64,000 bases of DNA from Clostridiales bacterium (lineage in GTDB: Bacteria; Bacillota; Clostridia; Peptostreptococcales; Anaerovoracaceae): NCBI GenBank assembly GCA_015058155.1, contig SVCW01000001.1, forward strand, positions 1 to 64,000. The letters run 5' to 3'. Of the stretch, positions 42,218 through 50,543 are shown piece after piece (the first letter of the stretch is position 1; each line of letters starts with the position of its first letter). The notes under the pieces were generated by a model. It was not told the origin of the DNA and made no database searches. It saw nothing but the letters and a program-made list of their open reading frames with translations. The position numbers and the translations under genes were made by a program.

Positions 42218-44125
42218 ATGGATAGAAGCGCATTTTTACCAATTTCAAAAAAGGACATGATCGAAAGAGGATGGAGCGAGGTGGACTTCGTAATCGTTAC
42301 GGGTGACGCTTATTGCGACCATCCGTCTTTTGGTACTGCAATAATTGGAAGAGTACTCGAAGCAAGAGGTTATAAAATCGGTATCCTCGCACAGCCTGAT
42401 TTCCACAGTGCTGAAGATTTCAAGCGTTTTGGAAAACCAAGACTCGGTTTTCTTATAAACTCCGGAGCGGTTGACTCGATGGTTAATCACTACTCAGTTT
42501 TCAAGAACAGGCGTAAGAGAGATGAGTATTCACCTGGCGGAGTAGCAGGAAAAAGACCTGACCGTGCAGTAATCGTGTATTCACAGCGTGCAAGAGAAGC
42601 GTACAAAGATGTTCCTATTGCAATCGGGGGTATCGAAGCTTCGCTCAGAAGACTTGCACATTATGACTACTGGGATGACAAAGTAAGAAGATCAATTCTT
42701 CTCGATTCAAAGGCAGATATCCTCATGTACGGTATGGGCGAAAGAACAGTGGTTGAGATTGCTGAAGCACTCGATTCAGGGATTGCAGCTTCTGACATCG
42801 GCTGGATCAGGGGAACTTGTGTAAAGGGCAAGATTTCAGAACTCGGTTTTGAACTTGATAATCCTGATGAAGACACTATCGTGCTTCCTTCATTTGAAGA
42901 AGTTTCAACTGATAAATCACGTTACTGCGATAGTTTCGCGCTCAGTTACTACAACAATGACTGTATCAACGGCAAGAGACTTATCGAGCCGTATGATAAT
43001 AATATATGTGTAATCCAGAATCCTCCTCAGGATCCGCTTGAAAGACAGGAACTCGACGATGTTTACGATTATCCGTATGTCGGAACATATCATCCTGTTT
43101 ATGAAAAGGACGGAGGTATTCCGGGTATTCAGGAAGTAAAGTTCAGCATCCAGAGCGTGAGAGGTTGTTTCGGCGGATGTGCATTCTGCGCGATTACTTA
43201 TCATCAGGGCAGGGAAGTACGTTCGAGAAGTAAGGAATCAATCGTACGCGAAGCTGAAAAAATCACTAAATACCCTGATTTCAAGGGTTATATACACGAC
43301 GTAGGAGGACCGACAGCAAACTTCAGACATCCGGCTTGTGAAAAGCAGCTCACTCATGGTGTATGTAAGAACAAAGACTGTCTGCATCCGGGCGTCTGCA
43401 AAAATATGATAGTTGACCATTCGGATTATCTTGATGTGCTTCGTGCAGTAAGAGGTGTTCCTGGAGTAAAGAAAGTATTCATCCGTTCAGGAATCCGTTA
43501 CGACTATGCGATGGCCGACAAGAGCGATGAATTTATCCGTGAAGTCTGCAAGTATCATGTGAGCGGCGTACTCAAGGTAGCGCCGGAACATCTCTCAAAG
43601 AGAGTTCTTAATCACATGAGAAAACCTTCAATTGAAGTGTTTGATGCTTTTGCGGCAAAATATAAAAAGATCAACGAGGAACTCGGTAAGAAACAGTATC
43701 TTGTTCCGTACCTCATTTCATCACATCCGGGTTCAACACTCGATGATGCGATTGACCTCGCTTTGTATTTAAAGAGAACAGGATTCGTTCCTGATCAGGT
43801 GCAGGATTTCTATCCTACACCAAGCACACTTGCAACATGTATGTATTATACTGAAATGGATCCTTTTACAAGGGAACCTGTATATGTTGCAAAGAAACTT
43901 TCGGATAAGAAAATGCAGAGAGCACTCATGCATTTCCACAAACCTGAAAACAAAGAAACAGTTCTCAAGGCTCTGAAAGTAGCCGGAAGAGAAGAAGTAG
44001 CAGATATTTTATACGGTAATGCTGACTACGCAAAGAAAAGAGTAGCTCAGAAGAAGCAGAATAATAAGGATGGTCGCAGGAATGAGTCTAATAGAAATGC
44101 TTCCAAGAATAATAGAAGAAAGTAG
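42218..44125 (+). CDS. YgiQ family radical SAM protein
   Basis: A 635-residue radical-SAM protein of the YgiQ family (UPF0313). The N-terminal 200 residues form a B12-binding-like fold (VDFVIVTGDAYCDHPSFGTAIIGRVLEARGYKIGILAQPDF). The cluster motif is C-x3-C-x2-C in VRGCFGGCAFCAITYHQG. A second Cys-rich segment is CEKQLTHGVCKNKDCLHPGVCKN, an insertion typical of this family. The C-terminus is basic and Asn-rich (KKQNNKDGRRNESNRNASKNNRRK). The reaction is unknown. The last 44-56 nt overlap the next gene. Confidence 0.92.
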   Translation: MDRSAFLPISKKDMIERGWSEVDFVIVTGDAYCDHPSFGTAIIGRVLEARGYKIGILAQPDFHSAEDFKRFGKPRLGFLINSGAVDSMVNHYSVFKNRRKRDEYSPGGVAGKRPDRAVIVYSQRAREAYKDVPIAIGGIEASLRRLAHYDYWDDKVRRSILLDSKADILMYGMGERTVVEIAEALDSGIAASDIGWIRGTCVKGKISELGFELDNPDEDTIVLPSFEEVSTDKSRYCDSFALSYYNNDCINGKRLIEPYDNNICVIQNPPQDPLERQELDDVYDYPYVGTYHPVYEKDGGIPGIQEVKFSIQSVRGCFGGCAFCAITYHQGREVRSRSKESIVREAEKITKYPDFKGYIHDVGGPTANFRHPACEKQLTHGVCKNKDCLHPGVCKNMIVDHSDYLDVLRAVRGVPGVKKVFIRSGIRYDYAMADKSDEFIREVCKYHVSGVLKVAPEHLSKRVLNHMRKPSIEVFDAFAAKYKKINEELGKKQYLVPYLISSHPGSTLDDAIDLALYLKRTGFVPDQVQDFYPTPSTLATCMYYTEMDPFTREPVYVAKKLSDKKMQRALMHFHKPENKETVLKALKVAGREEVADILYGNADYAKKRVAQKKQNNKDGRRNESNRNASKNNRRK

Positions 44126-45428
44126 AGCCGAATACGAAGAAGCAGTGGCCGGCAGTTTCCCTGAAACAGCATATGTTGGCGGAGACAGTACGGAAAACGT
44201 TCTTGCTGCCGGCGATAATATGGCTTTTATGAAAGCGCTCAAAAGTAAGTTCGAGGAGAGCGGGAACCGCGGCATACAGATGATTTATATCGACCCGCCT
44301 TTCTTCTCAAAGTCAAACTATGGTTCGGAAATCAAGCTTTCTTCAGAAAAACTCGGAAAACTTCCGACAATCAAACAGTTTGCATATCATGATTCATGGG
44401 AAGAAGGTACATTTGAGTATTTAAAGATGCTGTGTACACGTTTCTACATGATGAAGGACCTTCTTGCTGATGACGGCTGTCTTTGGGTTCATCTTGACTG
44501 GCATATCGTTCACTATGTAAAGATTCTTCTTGATGAAGTGTTTGGCGAAAAGAATTTCGTGAATGAAGTTATATGGCAGTATAAATCAGGCGGAAGCAGC
44601 AAAAAACATTATTCAAGAAAGCATGACACACTTCTTTTCTATGCCAAGGGTAAGAATTACTATTTCCAGGCCCAGCAGGAAAAGTCATATAACAGAGGAT
44701 ACAAACCTTACCGTTTCAAGGGCGTGAAGGAATATCGCGATGAAACAGGCTGGTACACTATGGTCAACATGAAAGATGTATGGCAGATTGATATGGTAGG
44801 TCGTACATCAGGTGAGAGAACAGGCTACGCAACGCAGAAGCCTGAAGCTCTTATCATGAGAATACTCGAAAGTTGCACGCGCCCGGGAGACCTTGTTGCA
44901 GACTTTTTCGGTGGCTCGGGAACACTCTGTGCGGCTGCTGAAAAGATGGGACGTAAGTGGCTGTACTGCGATCTTGGTGCTCTTGCAACAGGTTCGGCAG
45001 TAAAGAGACTTTCGAAGGAAGGAAGCACTTTCCTTATATCACAGGAAAGCAGTACAGACTTCGGCGAATGCGAAATCGAAGCAGAAGCTGTTCTTGAAAC
45101 TGCAGGAGTAACAGAAAGCGGCCTTCTTACAGTAAGAATCACCGATTACAAGGTAAATGAACATTCGGATATTCCTGTAGATGACAAGAGTGTGCCGATT
45201 ATAAAGGATGCGATGGAAAAGGATCCTCTCGCATTCATAGATTTCTGGAGTATTGATTATTCATACGACGGAAGTGTTCACAGAGCAGATGAAACATTTG
45301 GCAGAGACAAAAACGGAATTGCGCTCGAAGCTGTGAAACTCGGCGGAGTAAAACCGGGAACATTCGTAAACATCCGTGTTTATGACGTTTTCGGAAATAC
45401 TGCTGAAAAAACTTTGGAGATTAAGTAA
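44070..45428 (+). CDS. Solitary site-specific DNA methyltransferase (beta type)
   Basis: A DNA adenine-N6 or cytosine-N4 methyltransferase, 452 residues if started at ATG 44070 (448 from ATG 44082). The catalytic motif IV is IDPPFF near residue 73, a DPPF variant of DPPY. The SAM motif DFFGGSGTLCAA comes later, near 277, so the order is IV then I, the beta class. TGYATQKPEALIMRILESC matches the region before motif I. The last 130 residues are a beta-rich domain I cannot name. No restriction enzyme or specificity subunit adjoins, so it is orphan. The frame overlaps ygiQ by 44-56 nt. Confidence 0.87.
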   Translation: MVAGMSLIEMLPRIIEESRAEYEEAVAGSFPETAYVGGDSTENVLAAGDNMAFMKALKSKFEESGNRGIQMIYIDPPFFSKSNYGSEIKLSSEKLGKLPTIKQFAYHDSWEEGTFEYLKMLCTRFYMMKDLLADDGCLWVHLDWHIVHYVKILLDEVFGEKNFVNEVIWQYKSGGSSKKHYSRKHDTLLFYAKGKNYYFQAQQEKSYNRGYKPYRFKGVKEYRDETGWYTMVNMKDVWQIDMVGRTSGERTGYATQKPEALIMRILESCTRPGDLVADFFGGSGTLCAAAEKMGRKWLYCDLGALATGSAVKRLSKEGSTFLISQESSTDFGECEIEAEAVLETAGVTESGLLTVRITDYKVNEHSDIPVDDKSVPIIKDAMEKDPLAFIDFWSIDYSYDGSVHRADETFGRDKNGIALEAVKLGGVKPGTFVNIRVYDVFGNTAEKTLEIK

Positions 45429-45441
45429 TAAGGAGATTGTA

Positions 45442-46371
45442 ATGGACGAAAAAATCCGTGAAGCAACTGAATCTGTTGCTTCAAGCGACTATAATTCAGA
45501 AAAGAAAAACTTAAAAGAATTCGCAGTTGATGCGCTGTTTATATTTACCGGCTGTATTGCCGGAGCTTTTGCAAGCATCGGCATTATGATTCCGAACGGA
45601 CTCACAAGCGGCGGTATTACGGGAATCGCACGTATTTTAATGGGCTTTTGTGATATAAGCTTTTCCGTGCTGTATTACGGACTTGCAATCCTTGTTTTAA
45701 TTCTTGCATTAGTATTTCTCGGCAAGAGAGAAGCTCGTAACATACTTCTTATGACACTGCTTTATCCGGCAGTTATGTTTGTGATGGAACGAATTCCTTC
45801 ACTCATCCTTCTCGAAGAGTCTGACCTGATACTCGCAGCTGTTTATTTTGCAGTATTTGATGGTGTTTCGTACGGGCTTGTTCTTATGAGAGGTTATTCT
45901 TTCGGCGGTGCCGACACTCTTGCAAAAATCGTTAAGAAAAAGTTTTTACCGCATATTGATCTGAGTAAGATATTGCTTGTAATTAATTCATGTATTATCA
46001 TATCTTCAGCATTTGTATATGGCAGAAACATAGCGCTCTATGCGCTTATCATGTCAGTTATTTCGACTAAGGTGATGGAGTTTGTAATGTTCGGCTTCGA
46101 TACGAAGATTGTAAAGGTTGAAGTTATTACAAGCATGACTGAAGAAGTTGCAGATTACATCATGACTGAACTTGAACGTGGCGTAAGCATTGATTCAACA
46201 GTCGGTGCATATACTGGAGTTGAAAGAAAACGACTCGTAGTTTACTGCTCACCAAGAGAAAGTATGCTCGTAAAGCAGTTCGTAGCAAAGCATGACGAAA
46301 AGGCTCTCGTTACAGTGCTTCATGTGGATACTGTCTGGGGAGATGGATTCAAGGCAATCGACAAGGAATAG
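45442..46371 (+). CDS. YitT family membrane protein (DUF161/DUF2179)
   Basis: A 309-residue protein: five membrane segments in residues 25-215 with FTGCIAGAFASIGIMIPNGLTSGGITGIARIL and RGYSFGGADTLAKIVKKK, then a cytoplasmic DUF2179 domain (KIVKVEVITSMTEEVADYIMTELERGVS and FVAKHDEKALVTVLHVDTVWGDGF). Function in Bacillota is undefined. ATG 45442 follows AAGGAG; an in-frame ATG at 45376 lies within the methyltransferase gene and is rejected. The TAG stop is the first base group of palindromic repeat copy 4. Confidence 0.88.
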   Translation: MDEKIREATESVASSDYNSEKKNLKEFAVDALFIFTGCIAGAFASIGIMIPNGLTSGGITGIARILMGFCDISFSVLYYGLAILVLILALVFLGKREARNILLMTLLYPAVMFVMERIPSLILLEESDLILAAVYFAVFDGVSYGLVLMRGYSFGGADTLAKIVKKKFLPHIDLSKILLVINSCIIISSAFVYGRNIALYALIMSVISTKVMEFVMFGFDTKIVKVEVITSMTEEVADYIMTELERGVSIDSTVGAYTGVERKRLVVYCSPRESMLVKQFVAKHDEKALVTVLHVDTVWGDGFKAIDKE

Positions 46372-46432
46372 GGCTTGTCTTTTTAGCCCGTAGCATTGTC
46401 AAGCATCGGTGTTCGGTACTCACTTACGTCAA
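46371..46432 (+). repeat. Palindromic repeat element, copy 4 (5' half only)
   Basis: GGGCTTGTCTTTTTAGCCCG, then TAGCATTGTCAAGCATCGGT and GTTCGGTACTCACTTACGTC reproduce the left half of the element up to the tip. The right half, including GCTCCGCTCCTC and the ATCCTGCGC arm, is absent; AT-rich sequence with GTGCC hairpins begins instead. It lies directly at the YitT stop codon, as in the complete copies. Confidence 0.8.
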
Positions 46433-46463
46433 TATTTATAGGCAAAATTATTGCAGTGTTGAA

Positions 46464-46640
46464 TGTGATATTGTGCCCAAAACATGGTATTTATAGTGTT
46501 TTGGGCATAAATTCTTAAAAAATACTAACGAAAATAACGAATTCTTGCTGAAAAATCATGTATTTTGTGCCTATTTTTGATGATTAGGCTCTTTTAGGCA
46601 GTTTTTGTGCCTTGTAGAAGGCAGTACATTGCCTAAATTT
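46464..46640 (+). repeat. Second locus of GTGCC/GGGCA hairpins
   Basis: GTGCCC (46473-46478) and GGGCAT (46503-46508) with a 24-nt loop match the units at 23588-23899. The preceding TGTGATATTGTGCC is identical to the lead-in of the first unit there. Further GTGCCT copies at about 46566 and 46610 with several AGGC/GCCT partners follow in more decayed form. The stretch fills the gap between palindrome copy 4 and the tRNA gene. Confidence 0.7.
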
Positions 46641-46657
46641 ATTGTTTTTACAAATAT

Positions 46658-46732
46658 GGGGCATTAGCTTAATGGATAGAGTAGCAGCTTCCGACGCTGT
46701 TGATCCGGGTTCGATTCCCGGATGCCTCACCA
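46658..46732 (+). tRNA. tRNA-Arg (anticodon CCG)
   Basis: A complete 75-nt cloverleaf with encoded CCA. The acceptor stem GGGGCAT pairs with ATGCCTC (one G-U); the D arm is GCTTAATGGATAGAGT; the anticodon stem GCAGC/GCTGT holds loop TTCCGAC, with CCG at 46691-46693; the T arm is CCGGGTTCGATTCCCGG. It reads CGG arginine codons. The gene is followed by a palindromic terminator into which an insertion sequence has jumped. Confidence 0.95.
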
Positions 46733-46747
46733 TTTTTACGAACAAAA

Positions 46748-46768
46748 AAGGCTTCATATTGAAGCCTT
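46748..46768. repeat. Left target duplication of the IS1182-like element (terminator palindrome)
   Basis: The 21-nt palindrome whose core is GGCTTCATATTGAAGCC occurs here and again at 48424-48444, exactly flanking the element. As a hairpin with flanking A and T runs it was probably the shared terminator of the tRNA and the convergent MBL gene before insertion. Confidence 0.85.
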
Positions 46769-46783
46769 CAGACTGTAGACAAA

Positions 46784-46820
46784 GTCCCCGTGGCTCACAA
46801 GGCTGCGGGGATTTTCTTTT
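46784..46820 (+). terminator. Inward-facing terminator at the left end of the IS
   Basis: GTCCCCG (46784-46790) pairs with CGGGGAT (46806-46812), followed by TTTCTTTT. It reads in the direction of the transposase and would block transcripts entering from the tRNA side. Confidence 0.65.
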
Positions 46821-46906
46821 GCGTAAAAGCATGGCGTTTTGTGCTAGTAAACGTTGAGATTTCAACGTTTTTGTGATAAAATATTCTTAGAAAGGACGGT
46901 GCCGAT

Positions 46907-48355
46907 ATGCTTTCTAAGAATCAGAAAAATACTTCTCAAGTTCAGATGGTTTCTCTTGATCAGCTTGTTCCACAGGACCATCTTCTTCGAAAAATTGATA
47001 AAGCGGTTGATTTTAGCTTCATTTATGACCTTGTAGAAGAAAAATACTCCGCAGATACAGGTCGTCCAAGCCTCGACCCTGTAATGCTCATAAAGATTCC
47101 ACTCATTCAGTACATGTATGGTATTAAGAGTATGAGGCAGACAATTAAGGAAATCGAAGTAAATGTAGCGTTCAGATGGTTCTTAGGCCTTGACTTCTAT
47201 GATGATGTGCCGCATTTCAGCACATTCGGTAAGAATTACAAGAGAAGGTTTGAAGGTACTGATCTTTTTGAGCAGATATTTGTGCAGATACTTATGCAGT
47301 GTATGAGTCACAGTCTTGTTTCTACTGACGAAGTCTTTATCGATGCCACTCATGTCAAAGCCTGTGCAAACAGAAAGAAGGCAAAGAATATCCTTGTAGC
47401 AAAGAAGGCGGCACGTTTTTACGACGAAGCACTTAAGCAGGAAATTCAGAGTGACAGAGAAGCTCACGGCAAGAAGCCACTCAAGGATGATGAGGATAAG
47501 GATGACAACGACAGTGACAATACTTCAGGCGGCACCGGAGGAGAAGAGAACTCTGATTTAAAAGAACGTAAGGTCAGTACGACAGATCCTGAAAGCGGAT
47601 GGTTTCATAAAGGAGAACACAAAGAAGTCTTTGCATACGCGATAGAAGCAGCGTGTGACAAGAACGGCTGGATTCTCGGATACACAATACATCCTGGAAA
47701 TGAACATGACAGTATGACATTCCCAGCACTCTACGAAAAGCTTAGTGGTTTGTTCAAACTTGACAAGTTAATTCTCGATGCAGGATACAAAACACCAGCA
47801 ATAGCAAAACTGCTTCTTGATGCAAATATCACGCCTGTATTTCCATACAAGGGACAAGGTGGAAAGAAGGGATTCATGAAAAAGCATGAGTATGTGTACG
47901 ATGAGTATCACGATTGCTACATATGCCCTGAGAATCAGATTCTGACGTACCGTACAACAAACAGAGAAGGCTATCGTGAGTACAAGAGCAACGGTAACAT
48001 TTGTGCAAACTGTCCTAGACTGAGTGAGTGCACAAAGAGCAAAAACCATGAAAAGGTCATCATGCAGCACGTATGGAATGACTACATGGAAATATGCGAA
48101 GACATCAGGTACACAACCGGTATGAAGGAACTCTACAACAAACGAAAAGAAACAATAGAGAGGATCTTCGGTACTGCGAAAGAGCATCACGGGATGCGAT
48201 ACACACAGCAGATAGGTAAAGAGAAAATGGCGATGAAAGTCGGCATGACTTTCACATGCATAAACATAAAGAAACTGGTAAACATCCTCGATATGAGGGA
48301 GAAAAGCAGGATAATGAAAGACTGTTTTTCTAAAAATGTCTTCAGTTTCGCTTAG
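46907..48355 (+). CDS. IS1182-family DDE transposase
   Basis: A 482-residue transposase. The N-terminal segment VSLDQLVPQDHLLRKIDKAVDFSFIYDLVEEKYSADTGRPS and the DUF772-like IKIPLIQYMYGIKSMRQTIKEIEVNVAFRWFLGLDFYDDVPHFSTF are typical of IS1182/ISL3-like DDE enzymes. The acidic residues are within DEVFIDATHVKA (first Asp), DKLILDAGYKT (second Asp) and the terminal ETIERIFGTAKEHHGMRY (Glu). A charged Asp/Glu-rich linker (DDEDKDDNDSDN) lies between the first two, and a Cys-rich stretch (C-PENQ...CANCPRLSEC) precedes the last. No frameshift. GAAAGGACGG precedes ATG 46907. Confidence 0.92.
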   Translation: MLSKNQKNTSQVQMVSLDQLVPQDHLLRKIDKAVDFSFIYDLVEEKYSADTGRPSLDPVMLIKIPLIQYMYGIKSMRQTIKEIEVNVAFRWFLGLDFYDDVPHFSTFGKNYKRRFEGTDLFEQIFVQILMQCMSHSLVSTDEVFIDATHVKACANRKKAKNILVAKKAARFYDEALKQEIQSDREAHGKKPLKDDEDKDDNDSDNTSGGTGGEENSDLKERKVSTTDPESGWFHKGEHKEVFAYAIEAACDKNGWILGYTIHPGNEHDSMTFPALYEKLSGLFKLDKLILDAGYKTPAIAKLLLDANITPVFPYKGQGGKKGFMKKHEYVYDEYHDCYICPENQILTYRTTNREGYREYKSNGNICANCPRLSECTKSKNHEKVIMQHVWNDYMEICEDIRYTTGMKELYNKRKETIERIFGTAKEHHGMRYTQQIGKEKMAMKVGMTFTCINIKKLVNILDMREKSRIMKDCFSKNVFSFA

Positions 48356-48376
48356 CAAAGAAGAAAGTGTAACAAG

Positions 48377-48411
48377 AAAGGCCCTCGGCAATTGAATGCC
48401 GAAGGCCTTTT
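48377..48411 (+). terminator. Terminator of the transposase gene
   Basis: AAAGGCC (48377-48383) pairs with GGCCTTT (48404-48410), with inner CGGCA/TGCCG, followed by TTTT. Confidence 0.85.
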
Positions 48412-48423
48412 GTCTACAGTCTG

Positions 48424-48444
48424 AAGGCTTCATATTGAAGCCTT
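48424..48444. repeat. Right target duplication of the IS1182-like element
   Basis: A perfect copy of the 21-nt palindrome at 46748-46768. It also serves as terminator for the convergent minus-strand gene that ends at 48448. Confidence 0.85.
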
Positions 48445-48447
48445 TAA

Positions 48448-49080
48448 TTATTTTTTGTAAAGTTTTGCATAGCTGCCCGCATCGATAAAAGGTGATTTCG
48501 GGTCACGTTTGTCATAAATATGCTTAAGTCTTGAAAGAACTTCTTCCTTAGACTGAATGTGTCCGAACTGATGGCTGATTATAAATTTATCGCCTTTAAG
48601 TTTTTCAAAAATATTAATCTGTTCCTTTAAAAAACCTGTATTGAAGTACATGTGTGTAGGTTTGTAGCCCGGGTATGTCGAGTCTCCTACAAAAACATAT
48701 TCATCATTTACTTCAAGACCGAGGCAGCCTTTGGCATGTGCTGCAGGTATATCAAAAAAGTGGAGTTTTACCCCGTCTTCAATTATGAGATGATTCTCAG
48801 GAACGATGCCGACCTTTGTATATTTCTTAGTATTAGCACCCTGATATAAATTCTCGAAATTGACTTTATGTATGTTTGATGCGTGATCCGGGTGGAAATG
48901 TGAAAGGATTACATTGATTTTTCCCTGAATTCCGCTGAGCTCATCAAGAGTTTCGCTACCGTTTCCAACATCATAAAGCCATGTGAATTCTTTTCCTTTT
49001 ATAATTCCTATATCTGAAGAAAGAGGGTTCTTCTTTTCGGGAATATATGATAAATAATCTGTGATCGTAATAATGCTCAT
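48448..49080 (-). CDS. MBL-fold metallo-hydrolase
   Basis: A 210-residue metallo-beta-lactamase-fold hydrolase. The metal-binding motif is LSHFHPDHASNIH (HxHxDH form) at about 76-88. Further ligands are the His in PAAHAKGCLGLE, the Asp in FVGDSTYPG, and ISHQFGH near residue 168. No signal peptide. The substrate cannot be deduced; it is nearest in pattern to generic MBL hydrolases, not glyoxalase or beta-lactamase. It is transcribed alone towards the insertion sequence. Confidence 0.85.
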   Translation of the reverse strand: MSIITITDYLSYIPEKKNPLSSDIGIIKGKEFTWLYDVGNGSETLDELSGIQGKINVILSHFHPDHASNIHKVNFENLYQGANTKKYTKVGIVPENHLIIEDGVKLHFFDIPAAHAKGCLGLEVNDEYVFVGDSTYPGYKPTHMYFNTGFLKEQINIFEKLKGDKFIISHQFGHIQSKEEVLSRLKHIYDKRDPKSPFIDAGSYAKLYKK

Positions 49081-49209
49081 GAATACCTCCGTTTTGTCAC
49101 TAGAACATTATATCCAATAAGTCGGATTTTGTAAATATTTGTGGTAATTAATGGTAACATATTCCGTTTTTTAGCTTTTTATGATAAAATACTCCGGTAG
49201 GAGATTATT

Positions 49210-50517
49210 ATGAAAAAGACATTTTTATGCTTAGTGGCCGCTCTTGCTATGCTTTTCGGAAGCTTTGTAGTTTCTGAAGCAACACCGGTCATTACACAAG
49301 AGAATATAAAAGACGGACTTGATTTCTGCAAAGATTACCCGGTGACTCTTATGCTTGATGGAGAAACTATCGCTTTTTCAGAAAAGGATGTGCCTCCGGT
49401 TATCATTACGCCTGAAGGTGAGGAAAACGGTCGTACACTTATCCCTGCGAGAGCTCTTTTTGAAAAAGCAGGAGCTGTTGTAACGTGGATAAATGAGAGC
49501 CAGACGGTAATAATTGAGCACGGACAGTTCGTAATTGAACTAGTTATAGGAAGCAACATTGCACTCGTAAATGATGAGGAAAAAATGCTCGACGTTCCGG
49601 CATTCATAATCGACCATGACGGAGATTATTACGGAAGCACTATGATTCCTGTAAGATTTGTAGCTGAAAACCTCAGCTTCGGAGTAGAATGGGACGACGT
49701 TTCAAGAACGGTAAAAGTAAGTTCTCCGGTAATTGAACCAAACAGGGGAGACGTAGACAGACCGGAAATCACTTCAGGAAGTGCAATAGACACTACTACG
49801 AATCCGGCTATTGACGAAGTAACAGAAAGTGCAGTCGACACGACTCCGGGATACGAAATCATCGAGGGAGTAGCTTTCCCGGACTATGATATGACGACAA
49901 TGCCTGCGCTTAATGAAGCCGCAAAAGGGATTTTAATTACTGTCGATGCAGGTCACGGCGGACGCGATTCAGGATCAATAGGCCATAGCAAGCAGCCTGA
50001 CGAGCTCTATGAAAAGGATGTTAATCTTGCAGTCGCTTTAAGAGCTATAGAGCTGCTCGAGGAAGCAGGTTTTGAAGTATATGCTACAAGAACGGATGAC
50101 TCATATCTTTATTACAAGACAAGAGCATATGATTCAAACGATGCAGGTGCGTATTTCCTCGTTTCGTATCATAACAATTCAATCAACGATCCGTCAATCA
50201 AGGGAAGCCTCGTATGCTACTATTCAAAATCTACTGAAGCAGGCTACAAGGTAAACAGTAAGAGTATCGCAAGCGCTGTGCAGAGTGAAATGGTAAAGGC
50301 TCTCGGAACTGAAGACAGAGGCATTTCCAGCAAAAAAGAACTTGCTGTATTAAATAAGTCGGTGATGCCTGCAATCATCATCGAGGGTGCGTTTATTTCA
50401 AACGAAGAAGATTTTGCAAAAATGAAAACACAGGAATATGCAGAGCGATATGCATGGGCGTCAGTAAAGGCAATCATCGAATCGTTCAATGCGGCATTCC
50501 CGGATAAAGGAATATAA
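49210..50517 (+). CDS. N-acetylmuramoyl-L-alanine amidase with copper amine oxidase-like N domain
   Basis: A 435-residue secreted cell-wall hydrolase. Signal peptide at 1-24. Residues about 50-180 are a copper amine oxidase-like N-terminal domain (GRTLIPARALFEKAGAVVTWINESQTVIIEHG, repeated as GSTMIPVRFVAENLSFGVEWDDVSRTVKV), often a wall-targeting module in clostridia. A Thr/Ala/Glu linker leads to an Amidase_3 domain from about 245: ITVDAGHGGRDSG with the first zinc His, YEKDVNLAVALRA with the catalytic Glu, FLVSYHNNS with the second His, and MPAIIIEGAFISNEED with the last Glu. It cleaves peptidoglycan side chains. Confidence 0.92.
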   Translation: MKKTFLCLVAALAMLFGSFVVSEATPVITQENIKDGLDFCKDYPVTLMLDGETIAFSEKDVPPVIITPEGEENGRTLIPARALFEKAGAVVTWINESQTVIIEHGQFVIELVIGSNIALVNDEEKMLDVPAFIIDHDGDYYGSTMIPVRFVAENLSFGVEWDDVSRTVKVSSPVIEPNRGDVDRPEITSGSAIDTTTNPAIDEVTESAVDTTPGYEIIEGVAFPDYDMTTMPALNEAAKGILITVDAGHGGRDSGSIGHSKQPDELYEKDVNLAVALRAIELLEEAGFEVYATRTDDSYLYYKTRAYDSNDAGAYFLVSYHNNSINDPSIKGSLVCYYSKSTEAGYKVNSKSIASAVQSEMVKALGTEDRGISSKKELAVLNKSVMPAIIIEGAFISNEEDFAKMKTQEYAERYAWASVKAIIESFNAAFPDKGI

Positions 50518-50543
50518 TAGTTATTGTTAAAGGAGTTAAGATT

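Larger units (their letters stand above)
46769..48423 (+). mobile_element. IS1182-family-like insertion sequence, apparently intact (1655 bp)
   Basis: Ends are inverted repeats: CAGACTGTAGACAAAG at 46769 and its complement CTTTTGTCTACAGTCTG ending at 48423, with one extra base in the right copy. Perfect 21-nt direct repeats of a palindrome flank it. Inside is one full-length transposase gene (46907-48355) with a hairpin terminator on each side (46784-46820 and 48377-48411). Complete ends, intact gene and perfect duplications indicate recent insertion and possibly current activity. Confidence 0.9.

Noticed and set aside
46642-46857. 71-codon frame across the tRNA-Arg gene
   Set aside because: It overlaps a complete tRNA and the end of the insertion sequence and has no protein-like features.
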